This document shows positions 20,422-31,112 of a stretch of 64,000 bases of DNA, piece after piece (the stretch's first letter is position 1; each line of letters begins with the position of its first letter). Below the pieces are notes generated by a model. It did no database searches. It was not told the origin of the DNA and saw only the letters and a list, made by a program, of their open reading frames with translations. Origin of the DNA: Oryzias latipes (Eukaryota; Chordata; Actinopteri; Beloniformes; Adrianichthyidae); NCBI RefSeq assembly GCF_002234675.1, contig NC_019862.2:18995514-19059513 (forward strand), read 5' to 3'. Position numbers and translations under genes: made by a program.

Positions 20422-21350
20422 ATGAGGCAAGGGTGTTGCAAGTTTGGGTTACACATTTATTTTTAAACTCTAATGGATGTGAAGCAAAAAAAAGTTTATT
20501 TATGTTTGCAGGGTGTTGTGGATTTCCTGTCTGCTCATTGGAAGCATCAGCTGCTTTCCCCAACAAGGAGGTAAAGGGACTCTTAATCAAAGCACAGGGA
20601 CTGACTTGATCAACTGCAACAAAATCTGACCCTTTCTCCTCAGGCAGTGGTTTTCCTGCTCCCATGTGGCTTCCACGCTCATATTCTGGACAAGCTCCAT
20701 CAAAGCCAGTCTATGAGGGAACCTCTGAGCAAGCTGGTGGTCTGGACAGTTACAGCAGTTTTCCCTGGTCTTACGGCAGCAACACTGCTGGAGGTGATGA
20801 CATTTACTAAATATAAATCACAACCAGAGCTCATATTTACTGACTATGGATCACAACAGATCTGTCTTCTGATGACTGTTTAAAACTAAAACAATTACTT
20901 CCAGGTCCTTCAGACAGTGGCAGCTCTGAGGCCACATGGTATACTGCAATGTCCTCTGGACAGGAACCATCCAAGCCATCCCATCAGAAACCTACAGGAC
21001 AATCCAACACTTATGGCAGCTACAGTGGCCCCTACACTGCTGGGGGAGCCCACAGTTTCTCTGGCTCTCAGCAGTACGGAGCACAGAGCAGTCAGTCTGG
21101 AGGGGCTGAGCAGGAGAGCTGGAGCTCTTCATCTGATGGCGAGGATGAGGACGAGCCCGTCTTCACCCCAGTGAGTGAGGAGGATCAGGTGTACGCTTCA
21201 AAGTCTCGTTCTCGCTATAACCAGAAGCGGCTGCTGTTCAGTCAGTTCCGCTACACCCCAACAGAACCACGGCAGCCTCAGGAGCCAGTGTTTCCACACA
21301 CGGGTAAAACATCTCAACACGGCAAAGGTCCAGTCAAAGGAGGCTACTGA
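20422..21350 (+). CDS. Secreted Ser/Gly/Tyr-rich protein, family copy 4
   Basis: Exons 20512-20570, 20644-20793 and 20905-21350 are certain (59, 150 and 446 nt with AG/GT borders). The first exon is best placed at 20422-20432 (ATGAGGCAAGG before GTGTTG), which gives the required phase and a signal peptide beginning MRQGVLWISCLLIGSISC. The total is 666 nt, or 221 aa. Differences from sisters are PAPMW in exon 3 and QSNTYGSYSG in exon 4. Its first exon and promoter differ from those of copies 2, 5 and 6 and correspond in position to the broken start of copy 1. This fits copies 1 and 4 being equivalent members of the duplicated cassette. AATAAA follows at 21451. Function unknown; secretion inferred. 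Confidence 0.8.
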
Positions 21351-21450
21351 AGATCCCTGTGGTGACGCTGTCAATAAGTGAGCATGTGTGGGCTGCGGAG
21401 ATGCTGGCAATTAACAATTTCTCAGATTCAGTCAAAAGAAGTTCTCTGTT

Positions 21451-21456
21451 AATAAA
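21451..21456 (+). terminator. Polyadenylation signal AATAAA of copy 4
   Basis: Located about 100 bp after the stop codon. Confidence 0.65.
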
Positions 21457-22223
21457 ATGAAGCGGTCTTTATCTGTTCTTGACTGTTTCTTTTAAAATCG
21501 CCAGTCATTTGTACGTTCTTGTACATTGTGGCTTCACACTCTGAATGGATTGCCACAGATGTCCCATCTGTGAGCTGATCAGGTTTTTTTTTTTTTTTTT
21601 TTTTTCTTCAAGAGACTTGGAGCAAACTCCCTCAGTCCCAGCTGTTTAACTATTTTAATTTTTTTTAATTCAACAAATCCAACAATTGGAATTAAATTTA
21701 CCACAAATGCAATCCAACCTGAAATGTAGACATCCTGAAGCCCAAAACATTGTCTTGACAAAATGAAAGCATTTTAGAATTGGGCCCAAATTTAAGAAAA
21801 TGCTTCCAAAAAACCAATCTCAGTTCCCAAAATAAACATATGAACCAAAATTTCCAGGGAAATACTGGTATAATGGTGAGTAGCTATGGAACATCACAAA
21901 TTAGATCTTTAACACCAGGGATTTTTTGGCATGGCAGTATCTTTCCTAGAGCTTCCTCTGCGTTTTTTCAAAACCAAACATCTGACTCAAACCCCCTTTT
22001 TTTTTTTTCTGGATTTTTGATTTCTGAAATGTTTTGTCGTGCTCTTTAGTATACTTTGCGTAGAGTGAATTTCTTTACACTTCAAGGTAGTGGATGAAAT
22101 GTGTATGCCTTTATCCAAAGTTTCAGTTTTTGTTGGATTGACTCGGTACCAAATCAGTTAATGTAACTGTCTTGTTTCTAATGTTTAATCAGATCAGTTT
22201 ATTGCTTATAGACCTGTTTTACG

Positions 22224-22612
22224 AAAGGTGGCGCAGTGGTTGGCACTCTTGCTTCACGGCAAGAAGACCCCCGGTTCAAGTCCCGGCTGGGTGACATGAA
22301 AAACAGAACGTCAATGGGGGACCTTTGTGTAGATTTTGCATGTTCTCCCTGTGCATTCGTGGGTTTTCTCCGGGATCTCTGGCTTCCTCCCACCTTCCAA
22401 AAACATGCTTCATAAGTTGATTGGCAACTCTAAATTGACCATAGGTGTGTGTGTGAGTGGATGTGTGATTGTGGACATTCTACCCTGCAACAGACTGGTG
22501 ACCTGTCCAGGATGTCCCCTGCCTTCGCCCACAAGTGGCCGGGATAGGCTCCGGCAGCCCTGTGACCCCGAAAGGGAAAGTTGGTATGGAAAATGAATTA
22601 AAAAAAAAAGTC
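22224..22612 (+). repeat. tRNA-derived SINE, sense copy in duplication unit B
   Basis: Paralogue of the SINE at 3308-3702, with better preserved boxes: TGGCGCAGTGG and GGTTCAAGTCCC. Confidence 0.8.
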
Positions 22613-23084
22613 GGACACTATTTTGACATTATTTATGAAGGAAGTTTGCTGTTCCAGCTGCAGTGTCTGCAAAACAAACCCAGCTCTCACACCAACTACT
22701 GGAGAATCAAAGTCGCAAACATGCAGTTGTGGGAGGGATCTTTCCTTGTGTGTGTGCATGTGTGTGGGTGCGTGCATGTGAGTGAGTGCGGAACAGTTTA
22801 GCTGGTTGTGATTTTGAAAAACACTTTCAGTGGGCAGATGCAAATGTAATAATTTCTCTGTCACTCCTTGTGCAAGTAAAACTCTAAAAAATACGTTTTG
22901 ACTCCTGACTCTCATTGAAATCCATTCTGTGTGTAAACTGGGTACAAGCTAACAGTTTTTCATCATTGTCCATATTCAGGAAAAGCTTTCTAACTAGACC
23001 CTCCGTAAAAATGAATACTAGAAGTCTAAAAAAAAGCTGTTTACTCAGAGTAAACCCTTAAAACCTCAAGCATAACTTTAGTTT

Positions 23085-23470
23085 AATTCAATTAATTTCA
23101 ATTTTATTTATATAGCCCAATATTACAGCAATAGTCGTGTCAATGGACTTCATACCGGTAATTGGATAATTAACATGAAATCATAAAGAACATGAAGTCA
23201 AAGAATTCAATAGATACTGGCTAAACTAAACTAAACAGACTAAACTTAACTGGGCATCCCTCTCCTTAAACCCTTCTTTTCGGTAAGGAAAAAATCCTAA
23301 AAAATAGATTCCGGGGGGGAAAAAAAGAAGAAACCTCAGGGGTGCCCACATGAGGGAGGGATCCTCCCCAGGATGGACAGGCGATGTACCAGAACTCCTG
23401 AAAAAGAATGAGCTTATCTAACTTTACATCTGTATATCTGAATAGTCCAGCAAATGGGCTTCATCCAGAT
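23085..23470 (-). repeat. Interspersed retroposon, antisense, split by hAT element
   Basis: Paralogue of 4155-4600. Its 5' part continues after the hAT insertion at 24813-24900. Confidence 0.75.
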
Positions 23471-24812
23471 CAGCGGTCGGCAACCCATGGCTCCGGAGCC
23501 ACATGTGGCTCTTTCATCCATCTGTTGTGGCTTCCTGTGACTTTGGAAAATAATGAGTATTTTATAATAATTAAATTTTATTTTAGTGTGTTCATTTTTC
23601 ATTGCATTTCAAAGGCGCTGATGGCTCCGTACGAAGCGCGAGCCACATAAAAAACAGCTTCGTAATGAGCTCGTATTTATCGGGCGAGACCTGCAGAGCT
23701 GATAGCAGGAGGAGAAACGCGGGGCGGCTTCAATAAACACTTTGATCTTCTGCCGGGAACTTGACGTGCCGTGGGGCAGAGACCAACTCACTGATGACAG
23801 ACTGAGAGTTCGCACCAGCGTTGCCAGATAGAGTCACAGTTTTCCAGCCGGAAAGTCATCTGAAAACCGCCAGACACAGCCAAAAACCGCCCAACACATC
23901 TTTTGTTGATGTTTTTTTCCGTACTGGACTGATAAAATAAAAGATTTTTCTAAATAAAAGATAGTTCTGACTAATAATAAAATGTGTACAATATTGAATA
24001 TTTCTTCAGCGGGCCGCCTTCTTCCATTCATTTGCTTAACCCGCTCTATCCCCGCTATAACCTGCGTCCGGCTCTTTCATCCTTGTGCTGCGCTGGAGCG
24101 CCCCGACTACTATCGTATTTTGTGCTCTCTGTGTAGGACACACTGAGGAGCGCGGGGGAAACAAATCTCAGCTGCAGAAGATATGAACAGGTGAACGGGT
24201 AGAGAGGAAAAGCAGGTGGAGAGGCGGAGGAGGGGCTTTGGCTTCAAACTCTGTCAGAGAGATTGAAACACGGGCGTCAGATTGAGATGCAGCTTTCCCT
24301 GGGGGAGTTGAAGCAGAGACTTTCTCTGGGATGATTTTATGAATTCAAACATGGAAACATGATTACCAAGTAGAACTCTTCAAAATAATAAACCTGATCT
24401 CTCCACATTCTCCGTGTCTACCATGCATTGATAAACACATCGCTCCATGCAGCGATCAGACCAGAACCAGTAGCTCCTCCCACACGCGGTATCATCCTTT
24501 AAAGAACATAATGTGCATTTGCAGCGACGTATGCTTCAGACGATGTCCGATTGGCCAATCTACATGTCAATCAAGTCCCGTACTTCTCAGTGAGGACTTT
24601 GGTGGATTTTAAAGAAGTACTTTTTTTTTTTTTTATCTTTTCTGGACCGCGATCTACACTCATTGAAGATTGACGTAATGAGCACCTTTGAATAATATAT
24701 ACATGCATAATATAAATAATGACGTCAAAACGGGTTGTGGCTCCAGGTGCTTTCTTTTTTATTAGGGGCGGTCCCAAATGGCTATTTGATTAAAAAAAGT
24801 TGCCGACCCCTG
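23471..24812. mobile_element. Nonautonomous hAT-type transposon, 1342 bp
   Basis: Terminal inverted repeats are CAGCGGTCGGCAAC on the left and, on the opposite strand, CAGGGGTCGGCAAC on the right. An 8-bp target duplication ATCCAGAT lies at 23463-23470 and 24813-24820, as expected of hAT. The paralogous unit A shows the single, empty ATCCAGAT at 4535-4542. Inside there is a subterminal palindrome near 23490 (GAGCCACATGTGGCTC) but no long transposase frame, so it must depend on a source elsewhere. Confidence 0.95.
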
Positions 24813-25076
24813 ATCCAGATGAAGTTGGGGGACGCGTGGGGGCGCGAGACCAGCCAGAGACAGGGTCCAAATCCAAGTACTGGAGCACGGATGAGACAAC
24901 TGGAATCTGGAATGTGTTAAACATTTTTTTTCCATTGTCACCATAGAGAAGACTAAATCGGTTGCAGCTGATTCCACTCAACAATCAACTTCAGGTTGAA
25001 TAATCTCTCAAAAGCAGGTCCTATTCTATTATGTCACTGAGCTTTGAGCTACATCAGTCCAGTAAACTGCTGCATA

Positions 25077-26017
25077 ATGTGGTTAGTAGTTTGGGCTTTA
25101 ACTTGTTGATGTAGTGCTTCCATTTCAAGAGGACTGTTTGAGAAAACATGTAAATTTGCTTTGTCACTTTGCAGGGTGTTGTGGATTTCCTGTCTGCTCA
25201 TTGGAAGCATCAGCTGCTTTCCTCAACAAGGAGGTAAGATTTCTTTATCCAAAGCACGGGAAATGATAATTTCTAACTTGAACCATTTCTCCTCAGGCAG
25301 TGGTTTTCCTTCTCCCATGTGGCTTCCACGCTCATATTCTGGACAAGCTCCATCAAAGCCAGTCTATGAGGGAACCTCTGAGCAAGCTGGTGGTCTGGAC
25401 AGTTACAGCAGTTTTCCCTGGTCTTATGGCAGCAACGCTGCTGGAGGTGATGACATTTACTAAATATAAATCACAACCAGAGATCAGATAATTGCACAAA
25501 CATTTACTGACTATGGATCACAATAGTTATGTCTTCTGATGAATGCGTAAAACTAAAACGATTACTTCCAGGTCCTTCAGACAGTGGCAGCTCTGAGGCC
25601 ACATGGTATACTGCAATGTCCTCTGGACAGGAACCATCCAAGCCATCCCATCAGAAACCTACAGGACAATCCAGCACTTATGGCAGCTACAGTGGCCCCT
25701 ACACTGCTGGGGGAGCCCACAGTTTCTCTGGCTCTCAGCAGTACGGTGCACAGAGCAGTCAGTCTGGAGGGGCTGAGCAGGAGAGCTGGAGCTCTTCATC
25801 TGATGGCGAGGATGAGGACGAGCCCGTCTTCACCCCAGTGAGTGAGGAGGATCAGGTGTACGCTTCAAAGTCTCGTTCTCGCTACAACCAGAAGCGGCTG
25901 CTGTTCAGTCAGTTCCGCTACACCCCAACAGAACCACGGCAGCCTCAGGAGCCAGTGTTTCCACACACGGGTAAAACATCTCAACACGGCAAAGGTCCAG
26001 TCAAAGGAGGCTACTGA
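25077..26017 (+). CDS. Secreted Ser/Gly/Tyr-rich protein, family copy 5 (complete)
   Basis: Exons are 25077-25081 (ATGTG), 25175-25233, 25297-25446 and 25572-26017, with GT-AG introns of 93, 63 and 125 nt. They sum to 660 nt, 219 aa. The chain begins MWVLWISCLLIGSISC, then FPQQGGSGFPSPMW. It is the cleanest member of the family: no changed splice site, the usual Y/S/G/Q-rich centre, acidic DGEDEDEP patch, SRSRYNQKR basic stretch and KGGY end. The upstream block with TCAAAAG near 25009 matches that of copies 2 and 6. A long open frame running on from intron 3 (start 25529) into exon 4 exists by chance only in this copy. Function unknown; secreted by inference. Confidence 0.85.
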
Positions 26018-26137
26018 AGATCCCTGTGGTGATGCGACCAGAACTATGCATGCGTTTATGTAGCTGTTGGCATGCACTACTTTACTTTTCTAAGTTCCAC
26101 ATCCTAAACTTAAGCTGCTGCTTTTTCCTTAAGGTCA

Positions 26138-26143
26138 AATAAA
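26138..26143 (+). terminator. Polyadenylation signal AATAAA of copy 5
   Basis: Located about 120 bp after the stop codon. The 3' UTR differs from copies 1, 2 and 4 and is closer to that of pseudogene copy 3 (AAATAAATG followed by TTGAA). Confidence 0.6.
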
Positions 26144-26603
26144 TGGTTTGAAGTCATGTTTGTCTACCAAATGTATCAATTTATTTTCTTCAAGGTCATA
26201 CTTATAGAGTTAAGGCTTATTTCAGCGCTTGACCTTAATGGTGGCAGGTGCATTAGGTTCTTGAAGCAGTTCAGTTTAGCTACATCACAAATATCTGTAA
26301 TATTCAACACTTCCAGAATTAAAGCTCAATGGAGCATAACTTATTACAGAGCCCAGTTACCCAGAAAACTTCAATCTGATTCATGCCAAGCACTTTCAGC
26401 CTGCTCAAAGTGGTGGTTTCAAACTGGAGTCTTGGAAGAGAGCAACTGGTGCACTAAACTAAAACACTGCCATGCATTACCAAATGTAGGGCAAACATGA
26501 AAACTTATCAGATGCAAGGTATACTTAACTAATGGTCAAGTGACCTTTTTTATTGGCATTCTACTGGGGGGGGCAGTTCACAATTGTTGGAAATGTCTTT
26601 CTG

Positions 26604-26806
26604 TAACCCTTGTGCTATCCTAGGCATTTCAACATTGGGAGTTGGCTCATCTAGACCCACTAGCCAGTGCGCTGAACTTTTTTTTTCTTCAATGACTGAT
26701 CTTCACTGGTGTCCATAGATTACATGAAATTTATCCACTTTTTGTCATGGTAGGGAGAACACATCAATGCAAGGGTGGGGTCATCTAAGATGTCACAAGG
26801 GTTAAA
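26604..26806. mobile_element. Short inverted-repeat element with TTAA-type ends (MITE)
   Basis: The ends are AACCCTTGTGCTATCCTAG and, on the other strand, AACCCTTGTGACATCTTAG, with TTAA kept at the right edge. About 200 bp, no coding capacity. A related copy in the opposite orientation is at 43573-43786. The CCCT start and TTAA target suggest piggyBac mobilisation. Confidence 0.75.
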
Positions 26807-26816
26807 TGGCATTGTG

Positions 26817-27022
26817 CGGCGCTTCCTTTCCTTGCAGGCCCAAGGTGCTTTAGTCAGTACCATTCACACAATGGTGGCTCTGCTGCTGAACACTTGCACC
26901 AGCCTTCCACCAGAGGCAAGGTGGTGTTCAGTGTCTTGCCCAAGGGCACTTTGACACATGGGTGGGCAAGGTGGGAATTGAACCTGTAATGTTCCGATCA
27001 GATGTCGACCACAGCCACCCCA
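26817..27022 (-). repeat. SINE, antisense (same family as 15395-15655)
   Basis: Shared landmarks: CCAGAGGCAAGGTGG, TTCAGTGTCTTGCCCAAGG and GGGAATTGAACCTGTAA. Confidence 0.75.
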
Positions 27023-27284
27023 CATATAGTTAGTCTTTTTTCTTTCATTTTTTTCTTTTCAGTACAGTCAAGACGTCCTTTTTTCTAGCTAATGAAAAGG
27101 CTCGGCATTTAGCCTTTCAACACAAGCACCAAAACCCATGCTGGTTTAATGTATTGAGCTTTTCCCTTTCCACGTGGTAACTTTTATCTCACAATAAAAC
27201 AAGACTTGTTTGATAGTATTTGCTTTACTCCACAAATCACGTTTTTGAAGTGTATAAAGCAACACTGTAGAGTTAAACATTTTC

Positions 27285-27530
27285 TTTTTTTTATCCCTCA
27301 ATGGAGAAATTCTCCGCATTTGACCCATCCCCCTGGGGGAGTGGTGAGCTGCAACTGAACTGTGCTCGGGAGGCAGTAGCGTTAAGGGCCTTGCCTAAGG
27401 ACCTTCACTGAGTGATGTTTACTGCTCGTCATTGATATGGTAATTGCCCCCAGTACCATTGTTTCTTCCCCTCCGGGAATCGAACCCTGGATTCCTGCGC
27501 TCACCTTACCAACCGAGCTACTCATCCACA
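27285..27530 (-). repeat. tRNA-derived SINE, antisense (same family as 19545-19805)
   Basis: Minus-strand head GAGTAGCTCGGTTGGTAAG (A box) and GGTTCGATTCCC (B box); 3' part with CCCAGGGGGATGGGTCAAAT. Confidence 0.85.
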
Positions 27531-27534
27531 GTAA

Positions 27535-28350
27535 AAATTCAAGAGACCCCTTTGCAGGAGTCTTTCTTCCAAACATCATTGGGTCCAGTAAACTACATTT
27601 TTTTCCATTCCATTTCCTTGGCATACTATTTGATTTTGGTTTTTGACTTTCTGAACAATTTAAAAAAAATCGAATTTGTTTCTTTGCAGTGTAATCTGTG
27701 CTGTTAACTCTGTCCCATATGGTGTATTTCCTATTAAATCCATTCCATTTAATTCAAAATGTCAGATTTACACATTTAATGTCAGTTCTGATTTAAATTC
27801 ACCTTTTGCCAGTTAACAGCACAGAGTATCCTCAGCCATTTCGTGTTCCAAATCCCCTGTGGTGCCTTAAGTATTGAATATTTTCCCACATTTTCTGCTT
27901 AGCATAAATCCTGTCTTCAGGTAAAAATTGGAACTAAAAGCTTTTCTTTGATAACATTTTGGACAAATAAGATTTGAACACAGTTTCCGTGCCTCAGTTA
28001 TGGGTTATGTCCAAATATCTTCACTCTGTTCTTGTTCAGTAAAGCTGTGAAGTAATTTGACTCAATGATATTGTACTGTGCAGGGGGTTTGTAAAGGTCA
28101 TGCATTTCCAGAGCATTTGCTGTCCATCCTAATGTCAAAGACTTTGACCTTTAACAACTTCTTCCATTTTGGTTAAAAAAAATCTCAGTTGAATGAGAAC
28201 TTGATCCTTGCAAAGTAAACCAATCACTAAATATCAGTTTAGTATGATGGCCTATGTCCACTAGTAAATGCAGTTATTCCCTTTTTCTTAAATAAGCCCT
28301 TTCCAGTTCAGTTTTTTGGGGAACAGTAGTTATCCAAACACTTAAATCAT
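27535..28350. other. Spacer without recognised feature
   Basis: AT-rich sequence; I see no gene or named repeat. Confidence 0.5.
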
Positions 28351-28815
28351 ACATACAGTGAGCTCAATAAGTATTTGATCACCATTTGATTTAGCAAGTT
28401 CTCCCACTTAGAAAACATGGAGGGGGTCTAAAATTTTCAACATAGGTGCATTTCTACAGTGAGACACAGAATCTGAAGAAACATTCAGAAATCACGAATG
28501 ATTTTTTTAAAACAATTTATTTGTATATTACCGTGACAAATAAGTATTTGATCACTTGAGTTAAACAACTTTAATATTTGGCACAGAAGCCTTTGTTTAC
28601 AATTAGAGAGGTCAAGCGGTTCCTGTAGTTCTTCACTAGGTTTTTACACACTACAGCAGGGATTTTGGCCCACTCCTCCATACAGATCTTCTCTAGTTCT
28701 GTCAGGATTCGGGGCTGTTGCTGAGCAACACAGAGTTTCAGCTCCCTCCAAAGATTCTCTATTGGATTTAGGTCTGGAGACTGGCTAAGCCACTCCAGAA
28801 CCCTGATATGCTTCT

Positions 28816-29505
28816 AAAGGCCTGTTCACACCGGGACGAATTTCGCCGGCGATTTTCGCCGACGTTTAACGCCTCGTGACTAAACAAAGGGCCCCAATGA
28901 GAGTGTGCACACCGACGCGAAAAAACGCCAGGCGTTAAAGCGTCAAAAAAAAAAAACGCCTCGGGTTCGTTTTTTTTTTTCGACGCGTCGCGTCGAAATC
29001 TACTCGACCAATGAGAACGGCGCTTTTGCTCACGTGTCTGGAGCATCTGAAGTTACAGTAAAACACAACTTGGGGGCGCTCAAACACAAAACTGCCTTGC
29101 TGAGCATACATACCAGCGAAGAAGTTAGACGCCAAGTAACGTCTACACAGCCGCGAAGCAATAATGACGGACATTCTAAAACATCCCCGAACCAAGCACC
29201 AGTTGGAGCTACTGGTGCTTGAAATATTCATGTTTTCTTTGTTTGATTCTGACAAGCGTGTAAAAACTTGCTCTCTTCTTCTGAGTGAAAAGCGACTTTA
29301 AGAAGCGTAAAGTTGCGCAGCGCCACCTTGTGTACAGGAGTATTTCTGTTTTACATTAAGCGCCATCTAATGTCAGGGAATGAAATTGCATGTTCACTCC
29401 ACTCATCGTCAGCGAAAATCGCCTGGGTGTGAACACAAAAAACGTGGCGAAAAACGCTGGCGAATAACGCCTGGCGAATATTCGTCCCGGTGTGTACGGG
29501 CCTTT
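28816..29505. mobile_element. Inverted-repeat element (PIF/Harbinger-like MITE?) inside Tc1
   Basis: Ends are AGGCCTGTTCACACCGGGAC and, on the other strand, AGGCCCGTACACACCGGGAC. Flanks TAA (left) and TTA (right) could be a worn 3-bp TWA target duplication, which would fit PIF/Harbinger. CpG-rich interior, no intact transposase. The host transposon sequence resumes directly after it. Confidence 0.7.
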
Positions 29506-29556
29506 ACAGAGCCACTCCTTGGTTTTCTTGGCTGTGTGCTTTGGGTCATTGTCATG

Positions 29557-30272
29557 CTAAAAGACCCAGCCACGACCCATCTTCAACGCTCTGACTGAGG
29601 TAAGGAGGTTTTTGCCCAATATCTCACAATACAGAGCCCCGTTCATCCTCTCCTTAATAGAGTGCAGTCTTCCTGTCCCCTGTGCAGAAAAATATCCCCA
29701 GAGCATGATGCTTCCACCCCCGTGCTTCTCTGTATGGTGTTCGTGGGATGATGCTCCTTCTTCTTCCTCCTCCAAACACGCCGAATGGAGTTAAGGCTTA
29801 AAAGTTCTATTTTGGTCTCATCTGACCACAAGACTTTCTCCCATGGCTCCTCTGGATCATCAAGATGGTCATTGGCAAACTTCAGATGGGCCTTGACATC
29901 GGCTGACTTCAGCAGGGGAACCTTCCGTGCAATACATGATTTTAAACCATGATGTTTTAATGTATTACTTATAGTAGCCTTGGAAACGGTGGTCCCAGCT
30001 CTCTTCAGGTCATTGACCAGCTCCTCCCGTGTGGTCCTGGGCTGATTCTTCACCTTCCTTAGCATCATCGATACCCCGTGAGGTGAGATCTTGCTAGGGG
30101 CCCCAGTCCGAGGGACACCGACAGTCATCATTAGCCTCTTCCATTTTTTGACTATTGCTCCAACAGTTCTTTTCTCACCAAGCTGCTTGGCAATTGCCCT
30201 GTAGCCACTTCTAGCTTTGTGAAGGTCTACAATTTTGTTTGTGTCTTTTGACAGCTCTTTCGTTTTGCCCAT
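29557..30272 (-). pseudogene. Tc1 transposase, N-terminal and central part, frameshifted
   Basis: Starts [20 protein letters not shown] with the paired helix-turn-helix region ([10 protein letters not shown], then [10 protein letters not shown] and the GAPSKISP hook). The catalytic domain begins with [13 protein letters not shown], where the first catalytic Asp is in WSDE. After [11 protein letters not shown] the frame shifts, and [21 protein letters not shown] continues in another frame to MGRGWVF. A stop and the MITE follow. Confidence 0.9.
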
Positions 30273-30624
30273 GTTGGATTGTTAGACTTCTTACTGTGGG
30301 GTGCACAGGTGCCTTTATGCAAGCTAATGACCTCAAACAGGTGCCACTAATTTAGAATCATGAGCAAAGTGGAGTTGGACTATTTAAAAGCAGAACAGCA
30401 GGTCTTTGCTGGTCAGAAATCTGATAAAGTGATCAAATACTTGTCACAGTAATAAATAGTTTGTGATCTCTGAATGTTTCTTCAGATTTTGTCTCACTGT
30501 GGAAATGCACCTATGAAAATTTTAGACCATGTTTTCTAAGGAAAACCTTCTAAACCACAGGGTGATCAAATACTTTTCCTCACTATATATACACACACGC
30601 GTCCTAAAGCTGCTGAATACTTAT

Positions 30625-30715
30625 TTGGGATTACTGGAGCCAGTTCCAGGGCAAAGGTGGGGCACAGTCTGGACAGGTCACCCAGTCCATTGCATGGCCA
30701 GCACCTAATGTCAAT
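30625..30715 (-). repeat. SINE fragment, antisense
   Basis: GGGGCACAGTCTGGACAGGT matches, in antisense, the ACCTGTCCAGG part of the SINE family seen at 3308. Confidence 0.5.
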
Positions 30716-31055
30716 GCAAAAAGTTTAATCTAGTGGGGAAAGTGTCAAGTGTTTGGGAATACTTTCAAATTTAGTCTTTACTTGCAACTGTATTTCCAGT
30801 GGATTCTAAAGCACAAAATAGATGCCTTGTGCTGGCATGCAACACAAGAGCTTTGCCCAGCTGAACCAGTCTCCATAAAATTCAATTGGGGGGGGGGGAA
30901 TAAAAAAAATAAGTCTCTTTTGAAGGGATGTCAATTTTAGATGACATGTCATAAGTGGGGTACATTACTGCAAAGTAAAGTTAATTCTTTAGTAAACATT
31001 GTTAATGCATGCAACTTCACGAAGAACATATGGAAACAAGGAATGATTGAATCAT

Positions 31056-31061
31056 TTTATT
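31056..31061 (-). terminator. Polyadenylation signal AATAAA of copy 6
   Basis: TTTATT on + is AATAAA on -, about 52 bp after the stop codon of copy 6. Confidence 0.55.
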
Positions 31062-31112
31062 TAGACTACAGAAACCACATCTCTTGTGTTAGCAGCATCA
31101 CCATAGAGATCT

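Larger units (their letters stand above)
21351..25076. repeat. Segmental duplication unit B (intergenic, copy 4 to copy 5)
   Basis: Paralogous to 2477-4800 in the same order and orientation, but longer because it contains the hAT element 23471-24812. Simple-sequence tracts also differ (poly-T at 21584 versus poly-C at 2712). Confidence 0.85.
28356..30585 (-). mobile_element. Tc1-type transposon, interrupted and inactive
   Basis: Inverted ends start CAGTGAG...AAGTATTTGATCACC on both sides next to TA, the Tc1/mariner target. The transposase is on the minus strand and is broken by a frameshift near 29765 and by a 690-bp inserted MITE (28816-29505). The 3' part of the transposase (DLNPIENLW-like region and the end) lies between 28560 and 28815. 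Confidence 0.9.
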
